Positions 18,776 through 26,975 of a stretch of 54,810 bases of DNA are shown here, in pieces. Each line of letters opens with the position of its first letter. The first letter of the stretch is position 1. The stretch is taken from positions 1-54,810 of the forward strand of contig NZNT01000004.1 of NCBI GenBank assembly GCA_002695005.1. Reading direction: 5' to 3'. This DNA comes from Maritimibacter sp. Lineage in GTDB: Bacteria > Pseudomonadota > Alphaproteobacteria > Rhodobacterales > Rhodobacteraceae. Below the pieces are notes generated by a model, which was not told the DNA's origin, did no database searches, and saw only the letters and a program-made list of their open reading frames with translations. The translations under genes and the position numbers were made by a program.

Positions 18776-19758
18776 GCGACACGACCATCACCCCCAAACG
18801 TACGGGCCGGATCGCGGGTGTTCCGTTCCTCGGCGAAGCGATCCTGATCGCTGTCGTCATCGCGGCCTATTTCCTGTTTCCCTACAACCTCGCCTTCCTG
18901 ACCCGCATCCTCATCATGGTGCTGCTGGTCCTGTCGCTCGACCTCGTTCTGGGGTTCGCGGGCATCGCCACGCTGGGACAGGCTGCGATGTATGGCACCG
19001 GGGCCTATGCCGCGGGGCTGTTCGCGGTTCATGTGACCGCCGCGCCCCTGCCTGGTCTGGTCGTGGGTGCGCTGGCGGGGGCCGTGCTCGCCTTCGTCTC
19101 CGGCCTCGTTCTGATGCGCGCGCGGGGCCTCACGCTCATCATGCTGACCATCGCCGTCGCCTCCATCTGTCACGAGATCGCGAACAAGGCGCGTGATGTG
19201 ACCGGCGGCGCAGACGGGTTGCGCGGTATCCGGATGGAGCCCGTGGTGGGGCTCTTCGAGTTCGATTTCATCGGCAAGACGGCCTATTGGTACGTCTTCG
19301 TCGTGGTCTTTGCGGTGTTCCTGTTGCTCAAGCGGCTGGCCAATGCGCCGCTGGGGCTGAGCCTCAAGGGCATCCACGAAAGCCCCGAGCGCATGGCGGC
19401 CATCGGCGCGCCTGTCTACCGGCGGCTCGTGCTGGCCTATACGCTGGGCGGGGGTATCGCCGGGGTCGCGGGGGCGCTCGCCGCACAGGTGACGCAGCTC
19501 GTGAGCCTTGAGGTCTACAGCTTCAACCTGTCGGCCGAGGCGCTCATCATGCTTATCCTCGGCGGCACCGGGCGGCTTTACGGTGCGGTGATCGGGACGG
19601 TCATCTTCATGACGGTGCATCACGTCGCCGCCGCGGCCGATCCGTTCAACTGGCTGTTCCTGATCGGTCTGATGGTTCTGGGCGTCGTGTTCTTCCTGCC
19701 AAGGGGGCTGTCCCACCTGCCCACGGCCCTCGCGCGTCTGATGCGGGGGCGGACATGA
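18772..19758 (+). CDS. livM: ABC transporter permease, LivM type
   Basis: The 328-residue permease contains the GFAGIATLGQAAMYGTGAY signature of LivM proteins near residue 60 and about eight or more membrane segments. The ATG at 18772 overlaps the livH stop codon and was preferred over a GTG 15 bases upstream because ATGA coupling is the rule in this operon. Its end overlaps livG by four bases. Confidence 0.93.
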   Translation: MSDTTITPKRTGRIAGVPFLGEAILIAVVIAAYFLFPYNLAFLTRILIMVLLVLSLDLVLGFAGIATLGQAAMYGTGAYAAGLFAVHVTAAPLPGLVVGALAGAVLAFVSGLVLMRARGLTLIMLTIAVASICHEIANKARDVTGGADGLRGIRMEPVVGLFEFDFIGKTAYWYVFVVVFAVFLLLKRLANAPLGLSLKGIHESPERMAAIGAPVYRRLVLAYTLGGGIAGVAGALAAQVTQLVSLEVYSFNLSAEALIMLILGGTGRLYGAVIGTVIFMTVHHVAAAADPFNWLFLIGLMVLGVVFFLPRGLSHLPTALARLMRGRT

Positions 19759-20504
19759 GCGGGCTTCAGGTACGCGGCCTCAACAAGAGTTTCGGCGGGC
19801 TGACGGTCGCGCAGGACATCCACCTCGACCTGCCGCCCGGATCGCGCACCGCGCTGATCGGGCCGAACGGGGCAGGCAAGACGACGTTCTCGAACCTCAT
19901 CACCGGCATTCTCACCCCAAGCGCGGGCGAGATCACGTTGGACGGACAGGACCTGCGGGCGTTGAACGAGGCGCAGCGGGTCAAGGCAGGCGTCGCCAAG
20001 ACATTCCAGATCACCACCCTGTTTCGCGATCTCACGGTGCGCCAGAACCTTCGCCTGGCCCAACAAGAGCGCGACGAACGGGGACGCGCCTGGTTCCGGC
20101 GGGCCGATAGCTGGGGCGAGGCCGAGGACGAGATCGACGCGCAACTCGGCGCATTCCGCCTGATGGATATGGGCGACAAGCGGGTCGATGACCTTGCCTA
20201 TGGACAGCAGCGACTGGTCGAGATGGCGATGACGCTGATGCTGAAGCCCCGTGTTCTGATCCTCGACGAACCGGCGGCGGGGGTGCCGTCTTCGGACAGC
20301 CACCTCATCACCGATGCGATCGAGGCATTGCCCGACGACCTTGCCGTGCTCATCATCGAGCATGACATGAAGCTCGTCTTTCGCGTTGCGCGGTCGATCA
20401 TCGTGCTGGTGAACGGCGCGATCCTGACCCAGGGCACGCCGGAGGAGATCGCGGCGAACCAGCAGGTGCGGGACCTGTATCTCGGAGGGCGCAATCATGG
20501 CTGA
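19755..20504 (+). CDS. livG: ABC transporter ATP-binding protein, LivG type
   Basis: The 249-residue ATPase has Walker A GPNGAGKT near residue 37, a signature-region variant LAYGQQR near residue 152 and Walker B VLILDEPAAG near residue 172. The YGQQR form instead of LSGGQ is normal for LivG. It pairs with LivF to power the importer. Its end overlaps livF by eight bases. Confidence 0.94.
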   Translation: MSGLQVRGLNKSFGGLTVAQDIHLDLPPGSRTALIGPNGAGKTTFSNLITGILTPSAGEITLDGQDLRALNEAQRVKAGVAKTFQITTLFRDLTVRQNLRLAQQERDERGRAWFRRADSWGEAEDEIDAQLGAFRLMDMGDKRVDDLAYGQQRLVEMAMTLMLKPRVLILDEPAAGVPSSDSHLITDAIEALPDDLAVLIIEHDMKLVFRVARSIIVLVNGAILTQGTPEEIAANQQVRDLYLGGRNHG

Positions 20505-21210
20505 TCCGATCCTGTCGCTGGACAACGTTGTGGCGGGCTATGGCGACACGACCGTTCTGCATGGCGTGAGCTTCGACGTGCCCAAGGGCCAGCGGCTTGC
20601 CATCATCGGGCGCAACGGGGTGGGCAAGACCACGCTTCTGGGCACGATCATGGGGCTCACGCAGCTTCATTCCGGCCACGTCGCGATGGGCGGGCGGGTC
20701 ATCGACCGGGTGGCGCCGCACCGGCGGGCGGGCACCGGGCTTGGGCTCGTGCCGCAGACGCGCGACATCTTCCCGTCCCTCTCGGTCGAGGAGAACCTGC
20801 TCTCCGGCCTGCGCGGCGATGCCACGCTGGAGGAGGCCTTTGCGCTCTTCCCTCGGCTCAAGGAGCGGCGGCGCAACGGCGGCGGGCAGTTGTCGGGTGG
20901 CGAGCAGCAAATGCTTGCCATCGCGCGCACGCTCATGGGGCGACCCGAGGTGCTGATGCTGGACGAACCGCTCGAAGGGCTGGCCCCGGTGATCTGCGAC
21001 ATGCTGATGGAGACGTTCGAGACGCTGTCCGCCGACGGGCGCCACACGCTCCTCCTCGTCGAACAGCACACCGAACTCGCGCTCGACTTCGCCGACCGTG
21101 TCATCATCCTCGACGCCGGCGAGATCGTGCAGGACGCGAGCGCCGAGGCTCTGCGGGCCGATCCGTCGATCATCGAACGCCACGTCGGCGTCGGACTGGC
21201 CGGCGCATGA
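20497..21210 (+). CDS. livF: ABC transporter ATP-binding protein, LivF type
   Basis: The 237-residue ATPase has Walker A GRNGVGKT near residue 36, the signature LSGGEQQ near residue 132 and Walker B VLMLDEPLEG near residue 152. It is the last gene of the five-gene transporter operon. The MarR gene begins 78 bases later on the same strand and may be read through from this operon. Confidence 0.94.
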   Translation: MADPILSLDNVVAGYGDTTVLHGVSFDVPKGQRLAIIGRNGVGKTTLLGTIMGLTQLHSGHVAMGGRVIDRVAPHRRAGTGLGLVPQTRDIFPSLSVEENLLSGLRGDATLEEAFALFPRLKERRRNGGGQLSGGEQQMLAIARTLMGRPEVLMLDEPLEGLAPVICDMLMETFETLSADGRHTLLLVEQHTELALDFADRVIILDAGEIVQDASAEALRADPSIIERHVGVGLAGA

Positions 21211-21288
21211 GGCCCGCAACCTTGACTTGGCGTGGCGGAGCGGACAGGTGGATGTCGTTAACGGACGAACAAGACAGGACGTGCCGCA

Positions 21289-21795
21289 GTGAGAGGTGAC
21301 CGGACAGTGTGTCCCGAGGGCCGGATTTCAAGCCCGACCCGCCGCAACAAGGACGGGCGGGATATCGTCGATATCACCACCTATATCCCCTATTTTTTGT
21401 CGTCCGTGAACAACGCGCTCTCGCTGGGCGCGTCATCGGAATATCTGAAAACCTTCGGGATCGGCATTGCCGACTGGCGCGTGATTTCCATGCTGGCGAT
21501 CGAGCCGCGCATTCCCGCCGCGCGGATCGTCGAGGTCATCTCGATCGACAAGGGCGCGACGAGCCGGTCGCTCAACAAGCTGGCCGAGTTGGGGCTCGTG
21601 GACTTCGAAGCGATGGAAAGCGATCCCCGGCGACGGACCTGGGAGCTGAACGCCGCCGGATACGAGTTGCACGACCGAATCCTCGCCGCTGCGCTGGAAC
21701 GCGAGAAAAAGCTGATCGAAGGGGCCGACCCGGATGATCTGGAGGCGTTCCTGCGGGTGATCCGCCTGATGCGAAAGAACGTGGACCGGCTCTAG
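21289..21795 (+). CDS. MarR-family transcriptional regulator (module A)
   Basis: The 168-residue protein has the MarR winged-helix layout: a dimerisation helix, then PAARIVEVISIDKGATSRSLNKLAELGLV as the helix-turn-helix region (about residues 75-105), then a wing with the DPRRRTWELN segment near residue 110. The start is taken as GTG at 21289; a start some residues downstream is possible. MarR proteins next to aromatic catabolic genes usually repress until an aromatic acid or its CoA ester binds. It lies between the Liv operon and the convergent ligase and O-demethylase operon. The palindromes at 16594-16626 and 25262-25309 are its likely targets. Confidence 0.88.
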   Translation: MRGDRTVCPEGRISSPTRRNKDGRDIVDITTYIPYFLSSVNNALSLGASSEYLKTFGIGIADWRVISMLAIEPRIPAARIVEVISIDKGATSRSLNKLAELGLVDFEAMESDPRRRTWELNAAGYELHDRILAAALEREKKLIEGADPDDLEAFLRVIRLMRKNVDRL

Positions 21796-21830
21796 CGCTT
21801 TCGCCACGGACCGGGGCCCGCGGCGACCCG

Positions 21831-21879
21831 CCGGGGGGCCAGCCCCCCGGACCCCCCGGGATATTTCAAGACCGGAAAG
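21831..21879. repeat. Intergenic hairpin repeat, copy B
   Basis: A perfect 8-bp stem (CCGGGGGG at 21831-21838 and CCCCCCGG at 21843-21850) with a 4-base loop is followed by ACCCCCCGGGATATTT and then ACCGGAAAG. It matches the layout of copy A at 6428-6477 and likewise lies between convergent gene ends (marR and the thioesterase gene), where it probably stops transcription from both sides. Confidence 0.7.
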
Positions 21880-21883
21880 AGGC

Positions 21884-22303
21884 TCAGGTTTCGCCCTTGA
21901 AGCGGGCCACGAGTTCGGCGGGGATCGGGGCGGACTTGATACCGCGTTCCGGGTCTTTCATTGTCCAGACACGCGTTTCCGTGCCTTCGACACAGACCTT
22001 GCCGTCCTTGGTGAGCGTGTGGCGGATGTCGAAACTGCGCTCTTTCACTTCGGCGATTTCGGTCGTGATCTCGACGTCGTCACCATAGCGGCAGGGCGCC
22101 TTGAACGTTGCGCGGGTATCGACCAGCGGGCAGCCCGCGGCGTCGAACCGCGCGAGCATCTCCTGCTTGGGCCAGCCCGCGGCCTCATACAGCATCGTGG
22201 TGCCGTGATCGAACCAGCGAAAGAACTGCGGGTTGAAGACGATCCCGGCAGGGTCGCAATCGCCCCATTCGACGCGGCGTGTCAGGGTGCTCGACAACAT
22301 CAC
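21884..22303 (-). CDS. Acyl-CoA thioesterase, 4-hydroxybenzoyl-CoA thioesterase type
   Basis: The 139-residue hot-dog-fold protein contains WGDCDPAGIVFNPQFFRWFD near residue 13. This is very close to the active-site segment of the Pseudomonas 4-hydroxybenzoyl-CoA thioesterase, whose catalytic Asp is the one in CDPAG. It would hydrolyse an aroyl-CoA or related thioester in the cytosol. Its start overlaps the stop of the upstream CoA ligase by four bases, so the two are translationally coupled. Having ligase and thioesterase as neighbours suggests either a CoA-ester step that ends in the free acid or a salvage role. Confidence 0.88.
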   Translation of the reverse strand: MMLSSTLTRRVEWGDCDPAGIVFNPQFFRWFDHGTTMLYEAAGWPKQEMLARFDAAGCPLVDTRATFKAPCRYGDDVEITTEIAEVKERSFDIRHTLTKDGKVCVEGTETRVWTMKDPERGIKSAPIPAELVARFKGET

Positions 22304-23718
22304 TTGTTCCTCTCGTCATAGACCCGCTTGGCCTTCATTTCCGACTTCGGAAGGCTGTCCGGTGCCGCCACCTCGACCGCGCAGCGTATTTCGCAACGGG
22401 TGCGGATCGCTTTCGCCACGTCGCCGGCCACGTTGCCGTCAGGGTGTTCGACCACCACGGTCATCACGTCCAGCCCATCCTCCTGAGTGGTCAGTCGGAT
22501 CTGGAATTCGTCGCCCGTTCCGGGATAGGCGCGCACGGCTTCCTCGATCTGAACCGGGAAGAACTTGATACCGCGCAGGTTGATGAGGTCATCCGAGCGG
22601 CCCGTCATGCATCCCATGCCGCGCACATGGTTGCGCCCGCAGGCGCAGGGCTCATGGCTGAGGCGGGTGTAATCACCGACGAGGAACCGAAGCTGGGCCG
22701 AGCTTTCCGAGTTCAGGTTCGTGCAGACCGTCAGCCCGCGCTCGCCCTCGGCCACCGGGGTGAGGCCGTTCGGATCGACCGTTTCCCAGACCTGAATGTC
22801 CTCCATCAGGTGAATGAACGGCTCATCCCCCTCCTGGTATTCCGGGCAGGAATAGCCGCCGCAATGGGGCGAAGCCTCGGTGCAGCCATAGAATTCGAGC
22901 GACTTGGCGCCCCAAAGGTCCTGAATCCGCTCCAGCGTGCCCGCGACACCCGAAAACGGCTCGCCCCCCGTGACCAGCCATTTGACCGAGGTCTTGGCGG
23001 GGTCCTTGCCCATGTCCTGCATCACCCGGCCGAGGTAGAGCAGGTAGGACGGCGTGCAGATCAGCGTGGTCGGGTTGAACCGTTCGATGAGCGACGCGCG
23101 GGCATGGCCGTCCATCCCGCCGCCCGGCACGACAGGCAGACCCATCTTGGCCAGCGTGTATTGCACGCCCCAAGCAAAGACATGGGGGCCGAAGCCGGTC
23201 ATCGGCAGGCCCACGTCGCCCTTGCGCAGACCGCCGGAATAAAGCGCGCGGGCGTTCGCCTGCTCCCAATACTGACGGTCGAAATGGGTGTAGCGAAACA
23301 CGCGCGGCGTGCCGGTGGAGCCGGAGGAGGAAAACAGCATCCAGCCCCGGTCGGCCCATTCAGCCTCGCCACAAGTGGTGTAGGTGCCATAGGGCGGATG
23401 CGCCTCGGCGTCCTCCATCATCTCCTGCTTGGTCACGACCGGCCAGTTGGCGATCATGCTGTCCACGTCCCTGAGGTCCGTGGGCGCGACGCCCAGCTTG
23501 TCGAAACGGCGACGGTAGAAGTCGCTGTTTTCATATAGAAACGGTGCGACGGCCGCGATCTTTTCATCCTGCACCGCGCGGATCTGGTCGCGCGACCATG
23601 TGTCCTTGTCCGACCAGTAATCCTCGTTCAGCGGCGCGTCGCGGTCTTCGTGGTATTTCTCCAGAACCGCTTTCCACGCCGTGCGGGTCTCATCCGCCCG
23701 TGTCGTCGCTGTCGTCAT
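22300..23718 (-). CDS. Phenylacetate-CoA ligase family protein (aryl-CoA ligase)
   Basis: The 472-residue protein has the adenylate-forming P-loop motif SSSGSTGTPR near residue 130, a YGCTEASPHCGG segment in the A5 position, and the SDDLINLRGIKFFPVQIEE segment typical of PaaK-like ligases near residue 368. It would activate an aromatic or aryl-alkanoic acid to its CoA ester with ATP. It lies 49 bases downstream of the O-demethylase gene and overlaps the thioesterase gene. The exact acid cannot be read from sequence. A CoxG-like or paa gene context is absent, which argues against simple phenylacetate degradation. Confidence 0.85.
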   Translation of the reverse strand: MTTATTRADETRTAWKAVLEKYHEDRDAPLNEDYWSDKDTWSRDQIRAVQDEKIAAVAPFLYENSDFYRRRFDKLGVAPTDLRDVDSMIANWPVVTKQEMMEDAEAHPPYGTYTTCGEAEWADRGWMLFSSSGSTGTPRVFRYTHFDRQYWEQANARALYSGGLRKGDVGLPMTGFGPHVFAWGVQYTLAKMGLPVVPGGGMDGHARASLIERFNPTTLICTPSYLLYLGRVMQDMGKDPAKTSVKWLVTGGEPFSGVAGTLERIQDLWGAKSLEFYGCTEASPHCGGYSCPEYQEGDEPFIHLMEDIQVWETVDPNGLTPVAEGERGLTVCTNLNSESSAQLRFLVGDYTRLSHEPCACGRNHVRGMGCMTGRSDDLINLRGIKFFPVQIEEAVRAYPGTGDEFQIRLTTQEDGLDVMTVVVEHPDGNVAGDVAKAIRTRCEIRCAVEVAAPDSLPKSEMKAKRVYDERNK

Positions 23719-23767
23719 GTCGTCCTCCCTCGACGAAACCCCGGCGGCGTGCCGCCGGGGTCATCCA

Positions 23768-25222
23768 TTACGCGTCCTCGAGCGAGCCGCGCTTGATGCC
23801 GATGTCCGAGCGATAGCTTTGCGCGGCCTTGGAAATCGGGCTCGGCGCGACCGTGGCGCGGATTTTCACCTGACGGTGCGGTTCGATGTTGCCCGCGCTG
23901 CGGCTCCCGCCGCCATCTTCGCCCCAGATCAGGACGACCTCGGTGCCCGGCTCGGCAAAATCCATGTCCACAGAGGCCAGCGACATCATCGCCTTTTCGT
24001 TCGCCGTGTAGCCCGGATAGGTCGCGAGCCCGATCATGTTGCCGTCCGTGTCCTCGACCCGGTCGTAGTGCATCCGCGCGATGGCGGCGAGCGGCATGGT
24101 GATCGGCAGCGGCGGCACTTCGCCCGTATCCTCGAGCTGGCTCTGCTGGACCTTCATCACGTCCTCGGCGTTCCAAACAAGCGTCACCTTGCGGCGATGC
24201 GGCTTGTCCTTCATCGCCTCGAGCGCGTCGCGCCCGATGTAGTCATGGTCGAACTTGATGATGTGGCCATAGTTCACGTCGTAAGGCGTGACGTAGTAAT
24301 CCTCGATATTCTCGGAATAGAGGCTGCCGCCCAGCGACATCCGCATCGAGGCGTGCTTGGGCGACATCCAGCGGCGGTAGTCTTCGGTGCCCTGCCCGGT
24401 ATAGACGCCGGACACGGGCACGGCCCACCAGCCGCTTTCGATCACGGTGGTGAAATAGGCGATGGAGCCGACCATGCGCAGGCCGTATTTCTTGCCGGTC
24501 TTTTGGATGAGCCGCTTCACGTCGCGATACTCGTCCCAGGGCCCGTAAATCTCCAGCCCGGGCATCCCGCCCATCGAGTGACGCATACCGCGCGCCGTGT
24601 GACCGCCCAGCTTGATCTCGGCGGATTTGAAGAACTTGATCTCGGGCAGAGGCCCGCCGTTCAATTCCTCCAGAAGCTCCCACGCCTTCGGGCCTTCGAC
24701 CTGAAACCGGTAGAACTCGCGGCGCTTGTTCTTGTTCAGCGTCCACATCGGGTCTTCTTCGGTGGTCACGTCGTAGTCGAGCGTCTCGGCATTGTATTTC
24801 ACCCAGTCGGTCGTCGCCGGGTTGCCCACGACCATGTAGTCGTTCTCGGCCATGTGATAGAGGATCGCGTCGCCGATCAGATAGCCCTCGGGCGAACAGC
24901 AGACGAGCTGCTTGGCCGCGCCGATTTCAAAATTCTTGAAGGTGTTGACCGACAGATACTGCGTGAAGGCCAGCGCATCCTTGCCCCGCACATGGAGCGA
25001 ATGCATGTGGTAGGTCTGGTCATGCACCGCGATGGTGTTGCGCCAGGCGGTCTGTTCATCGCGCCACGTCGTGAACTCGGGGCGAACACCGTCGCCGGGC
25101 ATCATCTGGGTATAGATGGTGAGCGCGTTCTTCGGCGGGTTCTGGAACAGGTGATCCGTGACGTTCGGAATTGTCTCCATCAGCTCGGCGAGCGACTGGG
25201 GACCGTCGGATTTGATGGCCAT
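23768..25222 (-). CDS. LigM/DesA-like tetrahydrofolate-dependent O-demethylase (GcvT superfamily)
   Basis: The 484-residue protein belongs to the GcvT aminomethyltransferase fold. Along much of its length it resembles the vanillate/syringate O-demethylases LigM and DesA: a WRDEQTAWRNTIAVHDQTYHM-type N terminus near residue 53, RFQVEGPKAWE near residue 175, NIEDYYVTPYDVNYG near residue 311 and KFDHDYIGRDALEA near residue 329. LigM moves the aryl methyl group to tetrahydrofolate, giving 5-methyl-THF. It is longer than DmdA (about 370 residues), so DMSP demethylation is less likely. MetF and a MetV-like protein are encoded directly upstream and would oxidise the methyl-THF. A GGGAGGAAG ribosome binding site precedes the ATG. 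The substrate is unproven. Confidence 0.82.
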   Translation of the reverse strand: MAIKSDGPQSLAELMETIPNVTDHLFQNPPKNALTIYTQMMPGDGVRPEFTTWRDEQTAWRNTIAVHDQTYHMHSLHVRGKDALAFTQYLSVNTFKNFEIGAAKQLVCCSPEGYLIGDAILYHMAENDYMVVGNPATTDWVKYNAETLDYDVTTEEDPMWTLNKNKRREFYRFQVEGPKAWELLEELNGGPLPEIKFFKSAEIKLGGHTARGMRHSMGGMPGLEIYGPWDEYRDVKRLIQKTGKKYGLRMVGSIAYFTTVIESGWWAVPVSGVYTGQGTEDYRRWMSPKHASMRMSLGGSLYSENIEDYYVTPYDVNYGHIIKFDHDYIGRDALEAMKDKPHRRKVTLVWNAEDVMKVQQSQLEDTGEVPPLPITMPLAAIARMHYDRVEDTDGNMIGLATYPGYTANEKAMMSLASVDMDFAEPGTEVVLIWGEDGGGSRSAGNIEPHRQVKIRATVAPSPISKAAQSYRSDIGIKRGSLEDA

Positions 25223-25261
25223 GGGCTTCCTCCCTTCATGACGTGACAGCAGACGATATGC

Positions 25262-25309
25262 GTTGCGGTGTCAACACATGACATGACGGGTTGGCGTTGC
25301 GATGTCAAC
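25262..25309 (-). promoter_or_regulatory. Duplicated palindromic operator upstream of the O-demethylase gene
   Basis: The 117-base gap between metF and the O-demethylase gene contains two copies of an 18-base unit that differ at one base. Each holds the palindrome GTTGCGRTGTCAAC, at 25262-25275 and 25296-25309, with starts 34 bases apart. On the minus strand each copy contains TTGACA, a perfect -35 box, so an internal promoter is likely although no good -10 is seen. The same palindrome lies in the Liv promoter at 16613-16626. Confidence 0.65.
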
Positions 25310-25339
25310 ACGAGGCGCGGACTTTTTGCCGGTCTTGCG

Positions 25340-26323
25340 TCAGGCGATTTCCTTTTGCGGGCGTGCGATCCCCGCTTCGCGCAGAATATCCGCGACGAGG
25401 TGTTCGCGCCGGTAGGCCATGATGTGAACGCCCGAGACGCCCGCGATCTCCTTCACCTGCTGGATCAGCTCGACACAGATCCGGCGCCCCTCCTCCCCCG
25501 GCTTGTCAGCCTTTTCCAGACGGTCGATCACGGCGTCGGGGATATGCAGACCGGGCACGTTCGAGCGCATCCAGCGCGCAGCCTTGGCTGAAGCGAGCGG
25601 CCCGACACCGGCAAGCAGGAACACGCGCTTGTCCAACCCCCTGTCGCGCACTCGCTCCATGAAGCGTTCAAAGCGGGGAATGTCGAAAATGTAGTTCGTC
25701 TGGATGAAGTCCGCGCCCGCATCCACCTTTTTGGCCAGCCGCTCGGCCCGGAAATCGACGGGATCGACACAGGGGTTCTCGGCCGCGCCGATGAACAGCC
25801 GGGGCGGCTTGACGATCTCCCGGCCGGACAGGAACCGGCCCTCGTCGCGCATCGTGCGGATCATGCGGATGAGCGAAACGGAATCGAGGTCGAAGACCGG
25901 CTTCGCCCCCGGCTGATCCCCTGCCCCCACATCGTCGCCGGTGAGGCAAAGCACATTGCGCACCCCCATCGCCGCCGCGCCCAGAACATCGCCCTGAATG
26001 GCGATCCGGTTCCGGTCACGGCAGGAAATCTGGTAGACCGAGCCGTGGCCGGTGCGGGTGAGGAGCGAACAGATCCCGAGCGAGGACATGTGGCAGTTGG
26101 CCCCCGACGCATCCGTCGCGTTGATCGCATCGGTGACTTCGGACAGCGGCTTGGCCGCCGCGAACACGTCCTCCGGGTCCGCGCTGTCGGGCGGGTTCAA
26201 TTCCGACGTGACGGCGAATTCCCCGGCCCGCAGGACACGTTCCAGCACGCTGCCGGATTTGTGCCCCTCGGGGATCGGCTCATAGGGGCGGATGGCGTTC
26301 GGGTCGGAAAAGAACAGGCTCAT
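25340..26323 (-). CDS. metF: Methylenetetrahydrofolate reductase
   Basis: The 327-residue protein is a MetF-type TIM barrel that interconverts 5,10-methylene-THF and 5-methyl-THF with FAD. The ELNPPDSADPEDV start region, the NVLCLTGDD segment near residue 122, ADFIQTNYIFD near residue 208 and PGLHIPDAVIDRL near residue 262 are characteristic. Its start overlaps the MetV-like gene stop by four bases. In this setting it probably runs in the oxidative direction, taking methyl groups from O-demethylation into the C1 pool. No folD, purU or fhs gene is in the window, so later steps must be encoded elsewhere. Confidence 0.93.
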   Translation of the reverse strand: MSLFFSDPNAIRPYEPIPEGHKSGSVLERVLRAGEFAVTSELNPPDSADPEDVFAAAKPLSEVTDAINATDASGANCHMSSLGICSLLTRTGHGSVYQISCRDRNRIAIQGDVLGAAAMGVRNVLCLTGDDVGAGDQPGAKPVFDLDSVSLIRMIRTMRDEGRFLSGREIVKPPRLFIGAAENPCVDPVDFRAERLAKKVDAGADFIQTNYIFDIPRFERFMERVRDRGLDKRVFLLAGVGPLASAKAARWMRSNVPGLHIPDAVIDRLEKADKPGEEGRRICVELIQQVKEIAGVSGVHIMAYRREHLVADILREAGIARPQKEIA

Positions 26324-26889
26324 CGTGCGGCCCCCTCCTTGCGGGTCTCTTCGGTCAGCGGGGCTGAGGTCGGGGCGCTCTTGCGGGCCTCGGGATAGGC
26401 GCGGGCGAGGGCCGTTCGGTTGCTCTCGACCGATTCCGCGAGCGCTTGAACCCGCTCACGGCTCGCCCGCAGCCAGGCGGAGCTGCCGTGCAGACGCCGG
26501 TCCACGGGGGGCAGGACGACCTCGATCTTGTCACCATGCTTCATCCGCGACGCGCCATCCCAGGCCTCGACCCAGACACAGCGCATGTCCGGCTTCACCT
26601 CGCAGAACCCACCGGGGCGCACACCGCCGCAGGGACCGTTGCGAAGCTGCTTGGGGCAGTTCATCGGGCAGGACATGCCGGTGGAGGACAAGACGCATTG
26701 CCCGCACATCTGGCAGTCGAACAAGAGACCCTTGAGCTGCTTTTCGACAAAGGCGACGGGACGTTCGAGCCTGCCGTAGCCGATCCGGGTCAGGAGCGGG
26801 TCCAGCGCGGCGAGCACGGTTTCGAACCGCTGGTAGATCCACTCGAACTGCCGTGACCGGCGCACGGCGAATCGGCGCAAGGCGTACAT
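26320..26889 (-). CDS. MetV-like methylenetetrahydrofolate reductase C-terminal-domain protein
   Basis: The 189-residue protein has a cysteine cluster in the middle: CQMCGQC near residue 60, then CPMNCPKQL and NGPCGG, then further Cys near residue 95. This is the pattern of the MetV / MTHFR C-terminal domain, thought to hold metal or an iron-sulfur cluster and to partner MetF. Such proteins are best known from acetogenic MetVF complexes but also occur in aerobic bacteria beside GcvT-like demethylases. It is the first gene of the operon that runs into metF with an ATGA overlap, and has its own promoter at 26914-26941. The redox partner of this MetVF pair cannot be told from sequence. Confidence 0.85.
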   Translation of the reverse strand: MYALRRFAVRRSRQFEWIYQRFETVLAALDPLLTRIGYGRLERPVAFVEKQLKGLLFDCQMCGQCVLSSTGMSCPMNCPKQLRNGPCGGVRPGGFCEVKPDMRCVWVEAWDGASRMKHGDKIEVVLPPVDRRLHGSSAWLRASRERVQALAESVESNRTALARAYPEARKSAPTSAPLTEETRKEGAAR

Positions 26890-26913
26890 GGCGTTCCTCC
26901 CTTTTGTTCCGGC

Positions 26914-26941
26914 ATGTTAGCGCGGCAGGGCACGCTGTCCA
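26914..26941 (-). promoter_or_regulatory. Promoter of the metV-metF operon
   Basis: On the minus strand TGGACA (26941-26936) and TAACAT (26919-26914) are spaced by 16 bases, five and four matches to consensus. The ATG of the MetV-like gene lies 24 bases downstream of the -10 box, with GGGAGG between. No copy of the GTTG-N6-CAAC palindrome is seen here. Confidence 0.5.
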
Positions 26942-26975
26942 AAACACTGTTGGGAGAAGAGGCGCCGCCGACCCC

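Noticed and set aside
23768-25222. DMSP demethylase DmdA
   Set aside because: The protein is over 100 residues longer than DmdA and its motifs fit LigM/DesA better; neighbours also point to aromatics.
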